Assembly (NCBI GenBank): GCA_947488605.1
Contig: CANKZJ010000004.1
Location: 248,001-312,000, forward strand
Reading direction: 5' to 3'
Origin: an uncultured Paracoccaceae bacterium
GTDB lineage: Bacteria > Pseudomonadota > Alphaproteobacteria > Rhodobacterales > Rhodobacteraceae
DNA length: 64,000 nt
The translations under genes were made by a program, and so were the position numbers. Each line of letters starts with the position of its first letter. Positions within the stretch are counted from its first letter, which is position 1. A model generated the notes under the pieces. The model had not been told where the DNA came from and made no database searches. It worked only from the letters and a program-made list of their open reading frames with translations. Positions 9,973 to 19,034 of this stretch are shown here, piece after piece.

Positions 9973-10623
9973 ATGTTTTTCATGAACCGTTCAAAGTCGC
10001 AGATGGTGGCGAAAGAGGCCGCATTGCCCGGAAGATCAGCGCCAATTCCAACCGCGCAAACGCATTTCGTTCTTGCGAACCCACTGACAGCTGATGTGCC
10101 CGAAGGCATGGAAGAAGCCATGTTCGGAATGGGATGCTTTTGGGGCGTAGAGCGTATGTTCTGGAAGCTTGATGGCGTCTATTCGACAATGGTGGGCTAT
10201 GCTGCGGGTTACACCCAGAATCCAACCTATGAAGAGGTGTGTTCTGGCAAGACCGGCCATAATGAAGTTGTCCGTGTGGTCTATGACCCTGCCAAGATTT
10301 CGTATGATCAGTTGCTCCAAACATTTTGGGAAGGGCACGATCCGACCCAAGGGATGCGACAGGGCAATGACGCTGGAACACAGTACCGCTCTGGGGTTTA
10401 CACTTACTCGCCAGCACAAAAAGCGGCAGCAGAAGCCGCAAAAGCCGCTTTTGCGCCGCGCCTTTCAGAGGCAGGCTATGGGGCGATCACGACCGAGATC
10501 ATTGACGCGCCAACCTTCTATTTTGCTGAGGAATACCACCAACAATACCTCGCAAAGAACCCAAGCGGCTATTGCGGTATTGGCGGCACGGGCGTGACTT
10601 GCCCGATTGGCGTGGGCGCTTGA
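9973..10623 (+). CDS. msrA: peptide-methionine (S)-S-oxide reductase MsrA
   Basis: MsrA reduces methionine-S-sulfoxide in proteins and free methionine. The 216-residue product has the catalytic [13 protein letters not shown] motif (nucleophile Cys at about residue 55), the [26 protein letters not shown] block and the conserved EEYHQQYL motif. The C-terminal [13 protein letters not shown] holds the recycling cysteines. The extended N-terminus resembles the longer enterobacterial form. AGGAGG lies 5 nt before the ATG. The next gene starts 10 nt after the stop. Confidence 0.97.
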   Translation: MFFMNRSKSQMVAKEAALPGRSAPIPTAQTHFVLANPLTADVPEGMEEAMFGMGCFWGVERMFWKLDGVYSTMVGYAAGYTQNPTYEEVCSGKTGHNEVVRVVYDPAKISYDQLLQTFWEGHDPTQGMRQGNDAGTQYRSGVYTYSPAQKAAAEAAKAAFAPRLSEAGYGAITTEIIDAPTFYFAEEYHQQYLAKNPSGYCGIGGTGVTCPIGVGA

Positions 10624-10633
10624 CCCTAGGCTA

Positions 10634-11368
10634 ATGCTACTTGATATCGCGGCACGTGCGTTACTTTTGCCTGTCCTATTAGGACAGGCAATTTACCTAC
10701 GCATGAATGTACCCTGCCTGCCCGAACCGGAAGGCGCGCGCAGTGGAACGGTCGGACAGGGTCCCGAACTCCGGTTATTGATTTTGGGCGACTCTTCAGC
10801 GGCTGGCGTCGGGGTGTCATCACAAGCTGATGCCTTGTTAGGGCAGGTGACGCAGCGACTGGCAATCAACGCCACGGTGACATTCGATCTCATTGCAAAA
10901 ACCGGTGCCAAAACAAGCGCTGCGCTCAGCTGGCTCGATACACTCCCAGATCAGCAATATGACTACGTCGTGACGGGGCTGGGGGTGAATGATGTCACCA
11001 AAGGTGTCTCACTGCGCAGGTGGCTGCATCAACAAAACACTCTCTTTGATCGACTTGTCGCGAAGTATGGCGTGCGATGCGTTATTGTGTCGGGCTTGCC
11101 TCCGGTTGGGCAATTCCCGGTCTTGCCGCATCCGCTACGCTGGGTGCTGGGCCGTCAGGCGGCGAGATTTGACAGATACCTGCACCAGTTGGTCGAAAGC
11201 CGCCCTGACTGCGTGGCGGTACGTATCGATCTTGGGTTGGACGAATCCAATATGTCAGAGGATGGTTTTCATCCCGATGCCACGGTCTACAGCGCTTGGG
11301 CTGATGAGGTTTCAGCACTGATCAGGGCAGATGGTGAAATGCTTGACGGGGCAGAGCCCACGCCATAA
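10634..11368 (+). CDS. SGNH/GDSL-type esterase or lipase-like hydrolase
   Basis: The protein (244 residues from the ATG at 10634) has an SGNH-hydrolase core. Block I is LLILGDSSAAGVGV with the nucleophilic Ser, the oxyanion Gly/Asn lies in VVTGLGVNDVTKG, and the catalytic Asp-x-x-His pair is in EDGFHPDATVYSAWAD. The N-terminus is hydrophobic (MLLDIAARALLLPVLLGQAIYL cut short here for length), suggesting a signal anchor. An alternative start 27 nt upstream would overlap msrA and is less likely. The family hydrolyses esters or acyl groups; the substrate is not predictable. Confidence 0.8.
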   Translation: MLLDIAARALLLPVLLGQAIYLRMNVPCLPEPEGARSGTVGQGPELRLLILGDSSAAGVGVSSQADALLGQVTQRLAINATVTFDLIAKTGAKTSAALSWLDTLPDQQYDYVVTGLGVNDVTKGVSLRRWLHQQNTLFDRLVAKYGVRCVIVSGLPPVGQFPVLPHPLRWVLGRQAARFDRYLHQLVESRPDCVAVRIDLGLDESNMSEDGFHPDATVYSAWADEVSALIRADGEMLDGAEPTP

Positions 11369-11398
11369 CGGGGTGTAAATTCGCGCGAGGGCAAGACG

Positions 11399-12286
11399 AT
11401 GTTAACCTACTCAGCACTCACGACCATTTTCGGCGAGGACGCCGCATATAGGCTGTCCGATGCGCTAGAACATCTAGACCCCGAACCAACGGGTGTTGGT
11501 GTTTTTGAAGTCGAAGACGGATCAAAGCTTTGGGAAGTTGCGGCCTACTTCTTGGAATGGCCGGACGCAGGTGCCTTGGCGGTTCTGTCGGCTCTGCATG
11601 GTGCCAAGCCATTCAATATCTCGGAGATTCCCGACCAAGACTGGGTCTCGAAGGTTCAACGTGAATTGGCTCCGGTTTCGGCAGGGCGGTACTTTGTTTA
11701 TGGCTCGCATGACGCGGATAAGGTCCCCGACGATTGTATCCCGTTGCTTATTGATGCGGCGATGGCATTTGGAACCGGACATCACGGCACGACCAAAGGA
11801 TGTTTGGAGGCTTTTGACGCGCTGATGCTGCAAGGTTTTGAGGGTCGACGCATCCTCGATATCGGCTGCGGAACGGCAGTTCTCGCGATGGCTGCAGCCA
11901 AAGTTTTGCCGCATTCAATTATCGCCAGTGACATCGATCCGGTCGCAGTTGAAGTGGCCAAATCCAACGTTTTGGGCAACGGCCTTAACGACCAAGTTAC
12001 ATGCGTCACTGCGGCAGGTTTTGGTGCTTCAGAGCTTGAAGTTAATGGACCTTATGACTTGATTTTCGCAAATATTCTGAAGGGTCCATTGATTGGTTTG
12101 GCACCAGAGATGAGCCGCAATACAGCCACGAATGGGCACGTGATTCTGTCCGGAATCTTGAACGAACAAGCGGATGAGGTTTTGACCGTTTACGCTCGGA
12201 ATGGCTTCAATCTAGTCCAAAAGCGGGTGATTGTTGACTGGACGACGCTAACTTTAAGCAAAAAAGTGACAACTTTGGGCGAATAA
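11399..12286 (+). CDS. prmA: ribosomal protein L11 methyltransferase PrmA
   Basis: PrmA is a SAM-dependent enzyme that trimethylates ribosomal protein L11. The 295-residue product has the N-terminal substrate-recognition domain and the linker DAAMAFGTGHHGTTKGCLEA. The SAM-binding motif I is ILDIGCGTAVLAMAAAK, and DLIFANILKGPL matches the NPPY-like catalytic block of PrmA (N-I-L). Length and motifs are normal. It lies 30 nt after the SGNH hydrolase gene on the same strand. Confidence 0.93.
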   Translation: MLTYSALTTIFGEDAAYRLSDALEHLDPEPTGVGVFEVEDGSKLWEVAAYFLEWPDAGALAVLSALHGAKPFNISEIPDQDWVSKVQRELAPVSAGRYFVYGSHDADKVPDDCIPLLIDAAMAFGTGHHGTTKGCLEAFDALMLQGFEGRRILDIGCGTAVLAMAAAKVLPHSIIASDIDPVAVEVAKSNVLGNGLNDQVTCVTAAGFGASELEVNGPYDLIFANILKGPLIGLAPEMSRNTATNGHVILSGILNEQADEVLTVYARNGFNLVQKRVIVDWTTLTLSKKVTTLGE

Positions 12287-12376
12287 CGGCGGGTCCTGCC
12301 AGAATTTCCTTGTTTGGGTGTTCATGATCCGCGATCTTAGCAATGTATTTTAATTAGCATACCCTCGGAGACTGTA

Positions 12377-12727
12377 ATGACACAGGCCCACGTCCCATTT
12401 GACAAACGACTGAAGCGCATTGTGCGACGTCACGAAAAGATCACGACGACTGGTGCTGTTCGCAGCGTCAATGCCGATGGTCTGATTGTCGCAAAGCCAC
12501 GTCTGTATCGGCCGCGTTTCCCTCTCAAAGGTTTGCTCGCTGTGTTGTTCCTTGGCTTTTTGTTCAAGGGCTTCTTGCTCGCCTATCTGGGCGACGACGG
12601 GTATGCTGAACGCGTTGCATCTCTTCAGGGCGGCTCTACAATGGAGCAAGTTGGCGCATGGGTCATGCAACCCGACCCTGTCACAGCATTTGCTGCGCAA
12701 GGGATTTCATTGGTTCTTCCACAGTAA
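12377..12727 (+). CDS. hypothetical single-pass membrane protein
   Basis: The 116-residue product has a basic N-terminal cytoplasmic part (KRLKRIVRRHEKITTTGAV), one strong transmembrane helix at about residues 51-70 (LLAVLFLGFLFKGFLLAYLG) and an acidic, probably periplasmic C-terminus with a GGSTMEQVGAWVMQPDPVT segment. GGAG lies 6 nt before the ATG. It stands 90 nt after prmA and directly before a strong terminator. I do not recognise the family; the coding frame, ribosome-binding site and topology make it a believable gene of unknown function. Confidence 0.7.
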   Translation: MTQAHVPFDKRLKRIVRRHEKITTTGAVRSVNADGLIVAKPRLYRPRFPLKGLLAVLFLGFLFKGFLLAYLGDDGYAERVASLQGGSTMEQVGAWVMQPDPVTAFAAQGISLVLPQ

Positions 12728-12747
12728 AAAACTGTTGTTGAAAACGA

Positions 12748-12785
12748 AAAGGCCGCGCTCGTAATGGGCGCGGCCTTTCGGTTTT
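12748..12785. terminator. bidirectional intrinsic terminator
   Basis: AAAGGCCGCGC (12748-12758) pairs with GCGCGGCCTTT (to 12777), followed by a T-rich tail on the plus strand and preceded by A-rich DNA that serves as the T-tail on the minus strand. It separates the convergent 116-residue gene and the DUF1127 gene. Confidence 0.85.
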
Positions 12786-12799
12786 GGAAAGTGTCTTCT

Positions 12800-13009
12800 T
12801 TAGCGTGCAGTGCGCGCTACGATTGCTTCGATGTCGCCGTATGAAAGGCCGATATCGTCAAGCTCACGTGCGGAAAGCTTAGACAGGGATTTGCGTGTAA
12901 TGCGCGCATCGTTCCATGTCGCAACTGCGCTACGCAGGTTGACGAAGAATGCAGAGACTTTGCCTACGGAGAGGCCAGCGACGGGGCGGGTGGTGTCAAA
13001 AGAGGCCAT
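12800..13009 (-). CDS. DUF1127 (YjiS-like) small basic protein
   Basis: The product is 69 residues from the ATG at 13009, chosen because AAGGA is 8 nt upstream; ATG 13015 is too close to it. The C-terminal half, TRKSLSKLSARELDDIGLSYGDIEAIVAR, is the DUF1127 signature (L-x-x-L-S-x-x-x-L-x-D-I-G). Members are short, arginine-rich proteins; some in alphaproteobacteria affect phosphate/RNA metabolism and growth-phase transitions, which is family knowledge and not shown here. It converges on the preceding gene across a shared terminator. Confidence 0.85.
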   Translation of the reverse strand: MASFDTTRPVAGLSVGKVSAFFVNLRSAVATWNDARITRKSLSKLSARELDDIGLSYGDIEAIVARTAR

Positions 13010-13320
13010 GGCCATATTCCTTAGTTTTTTGCTGCTTGGCAGCGTTAATCTGATGAATGGCATCTAGGAGGGAATTCGTACATTGACTAGTGCCATTTTG
13101 ACATGGGGGATATGCGTTCTCAGCATGCCTCATTTATGTGCGCATTTCGACACAAATCATTTATTTACATAGGGTTAACGGCGTCGCTTTTTTGCTAGTG
13201 AACGACGTATCTGGATCGTTTCGTGCTTGGCGGGCTTTATTCTTGGTAAACCAATGTGCTTGGTGTTTGTTCGCGTTTTGTGCTACCGCTATTTTGCGAG
13301 CAAGAAAAACGAGGCAAATA

Positions 13321-13827
13321 ATGCGTGTTTTAGGGATCGACCCGGGTTTACGAAATATGGGCTGGGGCGTGATAGAGGTTGCTGGATCTCGGATCAGCCA
13401 TGTTGCCAATGGCGTTTGCCGGTCAGAAGGTGAGGAGCTTGCGACCCGTTTGCTGTCTTTGCACCGTCAACTGACCGCAGTGTTCGAAACCTATCGGCCC
13501 GATACCGCCGCTGTTGAGCAGACTTTCGTCAATAAGGACGGCGCTGGTACGCTCAAGCTTGGTCAAGCGCGCGGCATTGCAATGTTGGTGCCAGCGCAAG
13601 CAGGTCTACCCGTCGGAGAATATGCGCCGAATGCAGTGAAAAAGGCGGTTGTGGGGGTCGGGCATGCCGACAAGAACCAAGTCGCTCATATGGTCAAAGT
13701 GCAGTTGCCGGGGGTTCAGCTTGCAGGACCAGACGCTGCTGATGCGCTAGCAATCGCCATTTGCCACTCGTTCCATGCACAATCGGCCGGAAGCTTGGCC
13801 AAAGCGCTGGCAAAGGCCACAGCATGA
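13321..13827 (+). CDS. ruvC: crossover junction endodeoxyribonuclease RuvC
   Basis: RuvC is the dimeric Holliday-junction resolvase. The 168-residue product starts [17 protein letters not shown] (first catalytic Asp at residue 7). It has [20 protein letters not shown] (catalytic Glu and the DNA-contact region) and ends in the acidic [14 protein letters not shown] motif. An in-frame extension of 61 codons upstream has no family match, and GAGG sits 7 nt before the ATG at 13321, so that start is used. The stop overlaps ruvA as ATGA. It opens the ruvCAB operon. Confidence 0.96.
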   Translation: MRVLGIDPGLRNMGWGVIEVAGSRISHVANGVCRSEGEELATRLLSLHRQLTAVFETYRPDTAAVEQTFVNKDGAGTLKLGQARGIAMLVPAQAGLPVGEYAPNAVKKAVVGVGHADKNQVAHMVKVQLPGVQLAGPDAADALAIAICHSFHAQSAGSLAKALAKATA

Positions 13828-14483
13828 TCGGAAAAATCGCAGGCCGTCTGGAATATCGCAGCGCAGACCACGTGCTGATTGATGTGCGCGGGATCGGGTA
13901 TATCGTCTATGTCTCTGACCGCGTTATGGCAGGTCTGCCCAGCAACGGGGAAGCCGTCGCGCTGTTTACCGATCTGCTGGTTCGCGAAGATAATTTGCAG
14001 CTTTTTGGCTTCACGACCTTGGTTGAAAAAGAATGGCATCGCCTGTTGATGTCTGTCCAAGGGATCGGGGCGAAGGCGTCGATGGCCATTTTGGGAACAC
14101 TGGGTGCTGATGGTGTGAGCCGCGCAATTGCTTTGGGTGATTGGAACGCCCTTGCGAAAGCAAAAGGCGTAGGCCCTAAGACGGCACAACGTGTGACAAT
14201 CGAATTGAAAGACAAAGCGCCCAGCGTGATGGCAATGGGTGGCACCATGGCGCAAGCGCAGGGTGACGCCGTGTTTGAAACGGAAACAGCAGCCCCCACA
14301 CCGCCTGTCATGCAAACGCTAAACAATGCCGCCTCTGCCGAAGCGCTCTCTGCGCTGGGCAATCTTGGATATGCCCCGGGAGAAGCGGCAGGTGCTGTGG
14401 CCGAGGCTGCGGGTGCCACACCTGATGCGGATACCTCTGCATTGATCCGTGCCGCCTTGAAGTTATTGGCCCCAAAAGGGTAG
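13824..14483 (+). CDS. ruvA: Holliday junction branch migration protein RuvA
   Basis: RuvA tetramers bind the four-way junction and load the RuvB motor. The 219-residue product begins [20 protein letters not shown] (OB-fold domain). It has the two helix-hairpin-helix motifs ([17 protein letters not shown] and [20 protein letters not shown]), and ends in the RuvB-binding domain III ([20 protein letters not shown]). The linker between domains II and III is longer and more Ala/Pro-rich than in E. coli. It is coupled to ruvC by ATGA and followed by ruvB after 9 nt. Confidence 0.96.
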   Translation: MIGKIAGRLEYRSADHVLIDVRGIGYIVYVSDRVMAGLPSNGEAVALFTDLLVREDNLQLFGFTTLVEKEWHRLLMSVQGIGAKASMAILGTLGADGVSRAIALGDWNALAKAKGVGPKTAQRVTIELKDKAPSVMAMGGTMAQAQGDAVFETETAAPTPPVMQTLNNAASAEALSALGNLGYAPGEAAGAVAEAAGATPDADTSALIRAALKLLAPKG

Positions 14484-14492
14484 GCGTAACCG

Positions 14493-15512
14493 ATGGACCA
14501 GCCCGACCCCACCTTGCGCCCAGAACCGCAGCCCGAAGATGCCGATCGCGCTTTGCGTCCGCAGACGCTTGATGCGTTCATCGGGCAACAGGCCGCCCGC
14601 GCAAACCTTTCGGTGTTTATTGAAAGCGCGCGTCGCCGGGGCGAGGCGATGGATCACACCCTGTTTCACGGCCCGCCCGGTTTGGGCAAAACCACACTTG
14701 CGCAGATCATGGCACGTGAATTGGGTGTCAATTTCCGGATGACCTCTGGCCCGGTGTTGGCCAAGGCAGGTGATCTTGCAGCGATCCTTACGAACCTCGA
14801 GGCCCGCGATGTCTTGTTTATTGATGAAATTCACCGGCTCAACCCCGCCGTCGAAGAGGTGCTTTACCCTGCGCTTGAGGATTTTGAACTTGATTTGGTG
14901 ATTGGCGAAGGCCCGGCTGCGCGCACCGTGCGTATCGAATTGCAGCCCTTTACGCTGGTTGGTGCGACAACACGCATGGGTTTGCTGACAACACCTTTGC
15001 GCGACCGTTTTGGTATTCCGACACGGTTGGAATTCTACACGGAAGATGAACTGCATGAAATCGTGACGCGCGGTGCCAGATTGCTAGGCGCACCTGCCGC
15101 TGCCGATGGTGCCCGTGAAATCGCCCGCCGTGCCCGCGGCACGCCACGGATTGCTGGCCGCTTGCTGCGCCGTGTGGTGGATTTCGCGATTGTCGAAGGT
15201 GATGGCACCGTCACCAAGGAAATCGCCGATCGTGCTTTGACGCGGCTTGGTGTGGATCACTTGGGTCTTGATAATGCCGACCGACGCTATTTGCGTTTGA
15301 TTGCCGAAAGTTATGGTGGTGGTCCAGTCGGGGTTGAAACCCTTTCAGCCGCCCTGTCGGAAAGCCGGGACAGCTTGGAAGATGTGATCGAGCCCTATTT
15401 GCTGCAAAAGGGTTTGATCCAGCGCACGCCACGTGGTCGCATGTTGGCGCAGGCGTCATGGACGCATTTGGGGCTGGATGCACCCAAATCGCAAACGGAT
15501 TTGTTTGGTTAG
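14493..15512 (+). CDS. ruvB: Holliday junction branch migration ATPase RuvB
   Basis: RuvB is the hexameric AAA+ motor that drives branch migration with RuvA. The 339-residue product has the RuvB N-terminal motif ([19 protein letters not shown]), Walker [12 protein letters not shown], Walker [12 protein letters not shown], sensor [20 protein letters not shown] and the arginine finger region. The C-terminal winged helix is [19 protein letters not shown]. Length is normal. It completes ruvCAB. Confidence 0.97.
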   Translation: MDQPDPTLRPEPQPEDADRALRPQTLDAFIGQQAARANLSVFIESARRRGEAMDHTLFHGPPGLGKTTLAQIMARELGVNFRMTSGPVLAKAGDLAAILTNLEARDVLFIDEIHRLNPAVEEVLYPALEDFELDLVIGEGPAARTVRIELQPFTLVGATTRMGLLTTPLRDRFGIPTRLEFYTEDELHEIVTRGARLLGAPAAADGAREIARRARGTPRIAGRLLRRVVDFAIVEGDGTVTKEIADRALTRLGVDHLGLDNADRRYLRLIAESYGGGPVGVETLSAALSESRDSLEDVIEPYLLQKGLIQRTPRGRMLAQASWTHLGLDAPKSQTDLFG

Positions 15513-15540
15513 AGAGACGCTATCTGTAGCGGAATTTTGA

Positions 15541-16170
15541 ATGGTCACTGACAACACGAAAATTGAGAAACTCTTCACACGTGCTGACGGCTCTTATCTG
15601 TTTGCCCGCTGGGGGCGTCCCATCGTGCCGATCGTGTTCGGTGTAGATGATGCATCATTGGCCGTCTTCAAAGGCGCTATTGAAGCTGTCGTAACACTCG
15701 CCAGTCATAAAATGGCCGAGACTGATCCTGAATTGGGCGCAAACCTCATGGTGTTTTTCTGCCGCGAATGGGCGGAACTGCCAGAGGTGCCAAATTTGGA
15801 TCAGTTGGTGCCGGACCTTGGACCATTGGTTGCAAAGCTTCAGAAAGCCGATGCAAACCAATACCGCATATTCCGATTTGATGAAGCCGGCGCAATCCAA
15901 GCCGCCTTTGTGTTCTTGCGGATGGATGCGCATATGGAAGCCGTCTCGGCGGATACGTTAGCGCTTAGCCAGGCCGTTCAAACAATTTTGCTATGGTCCG
16001 ATACCGCGTTCGACGGCCAGTCGCCTTTGGCGATGATCGAAGGCAACGCCGTCTTACGACCCGAAATCGCTGATGTGATCCGGGCCGCCTATGATCCGAT
16101 CATGCCCGCAATGGCGCAAGACCCCAGCCATGCACTGCGTATGGCTGCCAGATTGACGCCGCTGTCATGA
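15541..16170 (+). CDS. conserved hypothetical protein between ruvB and ybgC
   Basis: The 209-residue soluble protein has a mixed alpha/beta composition. Segments such as LFTRADGSYLFARWGRPIVP and LMVFFCREWAELPEVP recall a family kept at this spot in roseobacter genomes; that recollection is not evidence I can test here. No catalytic motif, signal peptide or membrane helix is visible. The stop overlaps the ybgC start as ATGA, so it is translated with ybgC and the tol genes. The ribosome-binding site is weak. Its function is unknown; a link to junction processing or to Tol-Pal would rest on position only. Confidence 0.75.
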   Translation: MVTDNTKIEKLFTRADGSYLFARWGRPIVPIVFGVDDASLAVFKGAIEAVVTLASHKMAETDPELGANLMVFFCREWAELPEVPNLDQLVPDLGPLVAKLQKADANQYRIFRFDEAGAIQAAFVFLRMDAHMEAVSADTLALSQAVQTILLWSDTAFDGQSPLAMIEGNAVLRPEIADVIRAAYDPIMPAMAQDPSHALRMAARLTPLS

Positions 16171-16553
16171 GCCATTCTTTTCCCATCCGCGTATACTACG
16201 AAGACACTGATCTTGCGGGTATCGTCTACTATGCCAACTACCTGAAATTCATCGAGCGCGCCCGCAGCGAGTGGGTCCGCGAGCTTGGCGTAGATCAGGT
16301 GCAGATGAAGGCCGAGGGTGTCGTCTTTGCTGTGCGCCGGGTTGAGGCGGATTACCTTGCTCCTGCCCGTTATGATGATGAGTTGGTGGTCGAGACCACA
16401 ATGGAACCCGGTTCAGGTGTGCGGTTGGTCGTGAAACAAGATGTGAAACGACAAGGAGAAATCCTGTTTTCCGCGATTGTGACCATTATTTGCATGAATG
16501 AAACCGGCGGAGTTGCCCGCCTTCCGGCAGTGATCCGCCGCTCCGTGCACTAA
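16167..16553 (+). CDS. ybgC: tol-pal-associated acyl-CoA thioesterase YbgC
   Basis: This hot-dog-fold thioesterase has 128 residues. It carries the 4HBT motif VYYEDTDLAGIVYYANYLKFIERARSEW with the catalytic Asp and the central helix. YbgC hydrolyses acyl-CoA thioesters and is regularly encoded at the head of tol-pal operons, where it may link phospholipid metabolism to the complex. It overlaps the preceding gene by 4 nt and is followed by tolQ after 113 nt. Confidence 0.94.
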   Translation: MSHSFPIRVYYEDTDLAGIVYYANYLKFIERARSEWVRELGVDQVQMKAEGVVFAVRRVEADYLAPARYDDELVVETTMEPGSGVRLVVKQDVKRQGEILFSAIVTIICMNETGGVARLPAVIRRSVH

Positions 16554-16666
16554 AAACGCGTGGTTTTCGCAGTTGTGATGCCAGTTTGGTTGGATTTCCT
16601 AACCTTGATAGGCTACGCTACTCCTTAATCAGAGCCCAAAATCGGGCCTATAGGCAGAGCAGGCAC

Positions 16667-17341
16667 ATGGAAGCAGCACACGAATTCACAATGTGGGCGT
16701 TGTTCGCGCGCGCAACAATTACCGTTAAAATCGTCATGGTCATGTTAATCGCGGCATCTGTTTGGTGCTGGGCCGTGATCATCGACAAGACCATTCAATA
16801 TCGCAAAGCGCGCGCTGAGGCAGATGTCTTTGACCGTGCTTTCTGGTCGGGAGAGCCGCTGGATACGCTTTTTGATCAGATAGGTGCGGACCCTGAAGGT
16901 CAGTCCGAAAAGATTTTTGCATCCGGTATGTTGGAATGGCGAAGGTCGCACCGGCAGGACGGTGGCTTGATCGCGGGTGCCACGTCACGGATCGACAGGT
17001 CAATGGATGTGGCCATCGCGAAAGAGGCGTCGCGTCTTCAAAAAGGGTTGCCCATTTTGGCGACGGTTGGATCAACCGCACCCTTTGTGGGGCTGTTTGG
17101 TACGGTCTGGGGTATCATGAATGCCTTTATTGAAATCGCCGAAGCACAAACGACGAACCTCGCAGTCGTAGCACCCGGTATTGCCGAGGCTTTGCTCGCC
17201 ACCGGTCTTGGCCTTCTGGCCGCTATTCCGGCCGTGATATACTATAACAAGTTCTCGTCTGATAGCGACCAGATCGTGAGCGGCTACGAGGCATTCGCCG
17301 ATGAGTTCGCAACGATCCTAAGCAGACAGTTGGATAGCTAA
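16667..17341 (+). CDS. tolQ: Tol-Pal system protein TolQ
   Basis: TolQ is the inner-membrane proton-channel subunit that, with TolR, energises TolA. From the ATG at 16667 the product has 224 residues beginning MEAAHEFTMWALFARATIT. The first helix (about residues 20-40), a cytoplasmic loop, and two C-terminal helices (LPILATVGSTAPFVGLFGTV and AEALLATGLGLLAAIPAVIYY) carry the conserved Thr/Gly/Pro residues of the ExbB/TolQ/MotA family. An extension of 27 codons upstream does not match the family. The tolR start follows one base after the stop. Confidence 0.95.
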   Translation: MEAAHEFTMWALFARATITVKIVMVMLIAASVWCWAVIIDKTIQYRKARAEADVFDRAFWSGEPLDTLFDQIGADPEGQSEKIFASGMLEWRRSHRQDGGLIAGATSRIDRSMDVAIAKEASRLQKGLPILATVGSTAPFVGLFGTVWGIMNAFIEIAEAQTTNLAVVAPGIAEALLATGLGLLAAIPAVIYYNKFSSDSDQIVSGYEAFADEFATILSRQLDS

Positions 17342-17342
17342 G

Positions 17343-17819
17343 ATGAGCGCAGGTGTCATGAAATCTGGCGATGACGGGGGCAGACGCCGCCGTCGCAAGT
17401 CGCGCCGCGGTCAGCCAATGTCAGAGATTAATGTCACACCTTTCGTGGACGTGATGATGGTGCTGTTGATCATCTTTATGGTCGCAGCCCCGCTTTCTGT
17501 GGTTGGTGTGCCGGTCGAGCTACCCGAAACTTCTGCGACTGCCCTTCCGGGTGACGATGAAGAACCGTTGACCGTGACAATCACAAACGATGGTCGCGTC
17601 ATGATCCAAGAGACGGATACCACAGAGGCCGAATTGGTAACCCGCCTTAGTGCCATTGCCGCAGAACGCACCAGCGACAAGATATTCCTGCGTGCGGATG
17701 GCCGCAATGATTGGAACCGTGTGGCGCAAATCATGGGTTTGCTCAATGCCGGTGGGTTCTCGGATATTGGTCTTGTGACTGATATCGCACCGCCCACCGC
17801 AGGCGGCGCTGACGGTTAG
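17343..17819 (+). CDS. tolR: Tol-Pal system protein TolR
   Basis: The 158-residue ExbD/TolR family protein has a basic N-terminus (GGRRRRRKSRRGQPMSEINV). One transmembrane helix, TPFVDVMMVLLIIFMVAAPL, holds the essential Asp for proton use. A periplasmic domain follows. TolR works with TolQ and TolA in outer-membrane constriction at division. It starts one base after tolQ and ends three bases before tolA. Confidence 0.95.
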   Translation: MSAGVMKSGDDGGRRRRRKSRRGQPMSEINVTPFVDVMMVLLIIFMVAAPLSVVGVPVELPETSATALPGDDEEPLTVTITNDGRVMIQETDTTEAELVTRLSAIAAERTSDKIFLRADGRNDWNRVAQIMGLLNAGGFSDIGLVTDIAPPTAGGADG

Positions 17820-17822
17820 ATC

Positions 17823-18929
17823 ATGGCAACGCCGGGCACAATCATTTCTGGGATTGGTCATGTCGGGCTGATCGGCTGGCTGATTGTCGGCTGGGGCCTG
17901 ACATCTGAGCCGCTACAAATTCAGACGATGGATGTGTCTGTCATCTCTGGTGAAGAGTTCGAGCAGATGCGCGCGCGCACCACACCTGAACCGGGCACGG
18001 CAGAGCCGACAGCGCCTGTGCCACCTATTGTCGATGAAGCACCGCCACCGCCCCCCGCAGAAGAAGACCCACCGCAAGTAGCGTCTCCGCCAGAACCAGT
18101 AGAGCCACCGGTGGAAGAAGCGCCACCACCCGAGGCGCCGCCCGCATTGCCCGAAACCGAAGTGACGGTTGCGCCACCTGTGGAACCTGCGCCGCCCGTC
18201 GCACCTCCACCAACACCTGATGTTGAGGTGAGCGAAACACCAACGCCACCACAGGCACCAACTGTTGCATCAACGATCTCGGAACCTCCGGCACCGGATG
18301 CGCGGGTTGATGATATTGTGCGCGAAGAAGTCGTCCCTGATGACAGTGCGGATGCAGAGGTAATTGCCGAAGAACAAGAAGCCACAGCACCTGAAGAGAC
18401 CACGACAGCTATCGTGATCGAGGATTTGGCGCCGTCTACATCAGTGCGTCCTTCAACACGCCCCAGCCGCCCAACACCACCAGAGCCTACGCAGACCGCA
18501 CAGCAGGACACGCCAACCACGACGACGGAACCTCAGGCGAATGAGGAAGATGTGTCCGCTGCACTTGAAGCTGCACTTGGTGCGGCAGACGCACCTGCCA
18601 TCGCAGCAGGTCCGCCGATGACCGGTGCCGAGCGTGACAGCTTCCGCGTTTCAGTGAACCGCTGTTGGAACGTCGACCCCGGCTCGGTCGCGGCAAGGGT
18701 TACGGTAGAGGTCGGCTTTAGCCTTGACCGTTCTGGCCGTGTCGAGGGCAACGAAGTGCAGCTCCTGTCGTCCGATGGCGATCAGAGTGCAACCAATACA
18801 GCGTTTGAGGCCGCGCGACGCGCGATCTTGCGCTGTCAGTCCGGCGGCTATCAGCTGCCAGCAGATAAATACGACCAATGGCGCGATGTGGTGATCACCT
18901 TTGATCCCAGCGGAATGCGACTGAGATAG
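17823..18929 (+). CDS. tolA: TolA-like protein with a Pro/Glu-rich linker and TonB-like C-terminal domain
   Basis: TolA spans the periplasm from the inner membrane to Pal/TolB. The 368-residue product has an N-terminal helix (residues about 7-27, with the SxxxH-like GHVGLIGWLIVGWGL). A long low-complexity region follows at about residues 50-250, dominated by Pro, Glu, Ala and Thr (PPPPPAEEDPPQVASPPEP and similar). The C-terminal domain of about 100 residues has one Cys pair (NRCWNVDPG and AILRCQSGGYQ) and the TonB-C/TolA fold pattern. The linker is not the Lys/Ala helical rod of E. coli TolA. Position between tolR and tolB supports the name. Confidence 0.88.
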   Translation: MATPGTIISGIGHVGLIGWLIVGWGLTSEPLQIQTMDVSVISGEEFEQMRARTTPEPGTAEPTAPVPPIVDEAPPPPPAEEDPPQVASPPEPVEPPVEEAPPPEAPPALPETEVTVAPPVEPAPPVAPPPTPDVEVSETPTPPQAPTVASTISEPPAPDARVDDIVREEVVPDDSADAEVIAEEQEATAPEETTTAIVIEDLAPSTSVRPSTRPSRPTPPEPTQTAQQDTPTTTTEPQANEEDVSAALEAALGAADAPAIAAGPPMTGAERDSFRVSVNRCWNVDPGSVAARVTVEVGFSLDRSGRVEGNEVQLLSSDGDQSATNTAFEAARRAILRCQSGGYQLPADKYDQWRDVVITFDPSGMRLR

Positions 18930-19034
18930 GCAAAGACACGCGTAGGTGAGGTGAAATGATTTTTTCCCCCTGCTACAAGGACACAAGAAAGAGCAAGATG
19001 GGGACGAACCCCCGCAATGCGGAGTGAGGCGAAG

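Noticed and set aside
17921-18520. 199-codon minus-strand frame opposite tolA
   Set aside because: Low-complexity Gly/Ser/Val mirror of the Pro/Glu-rich tolA linker.
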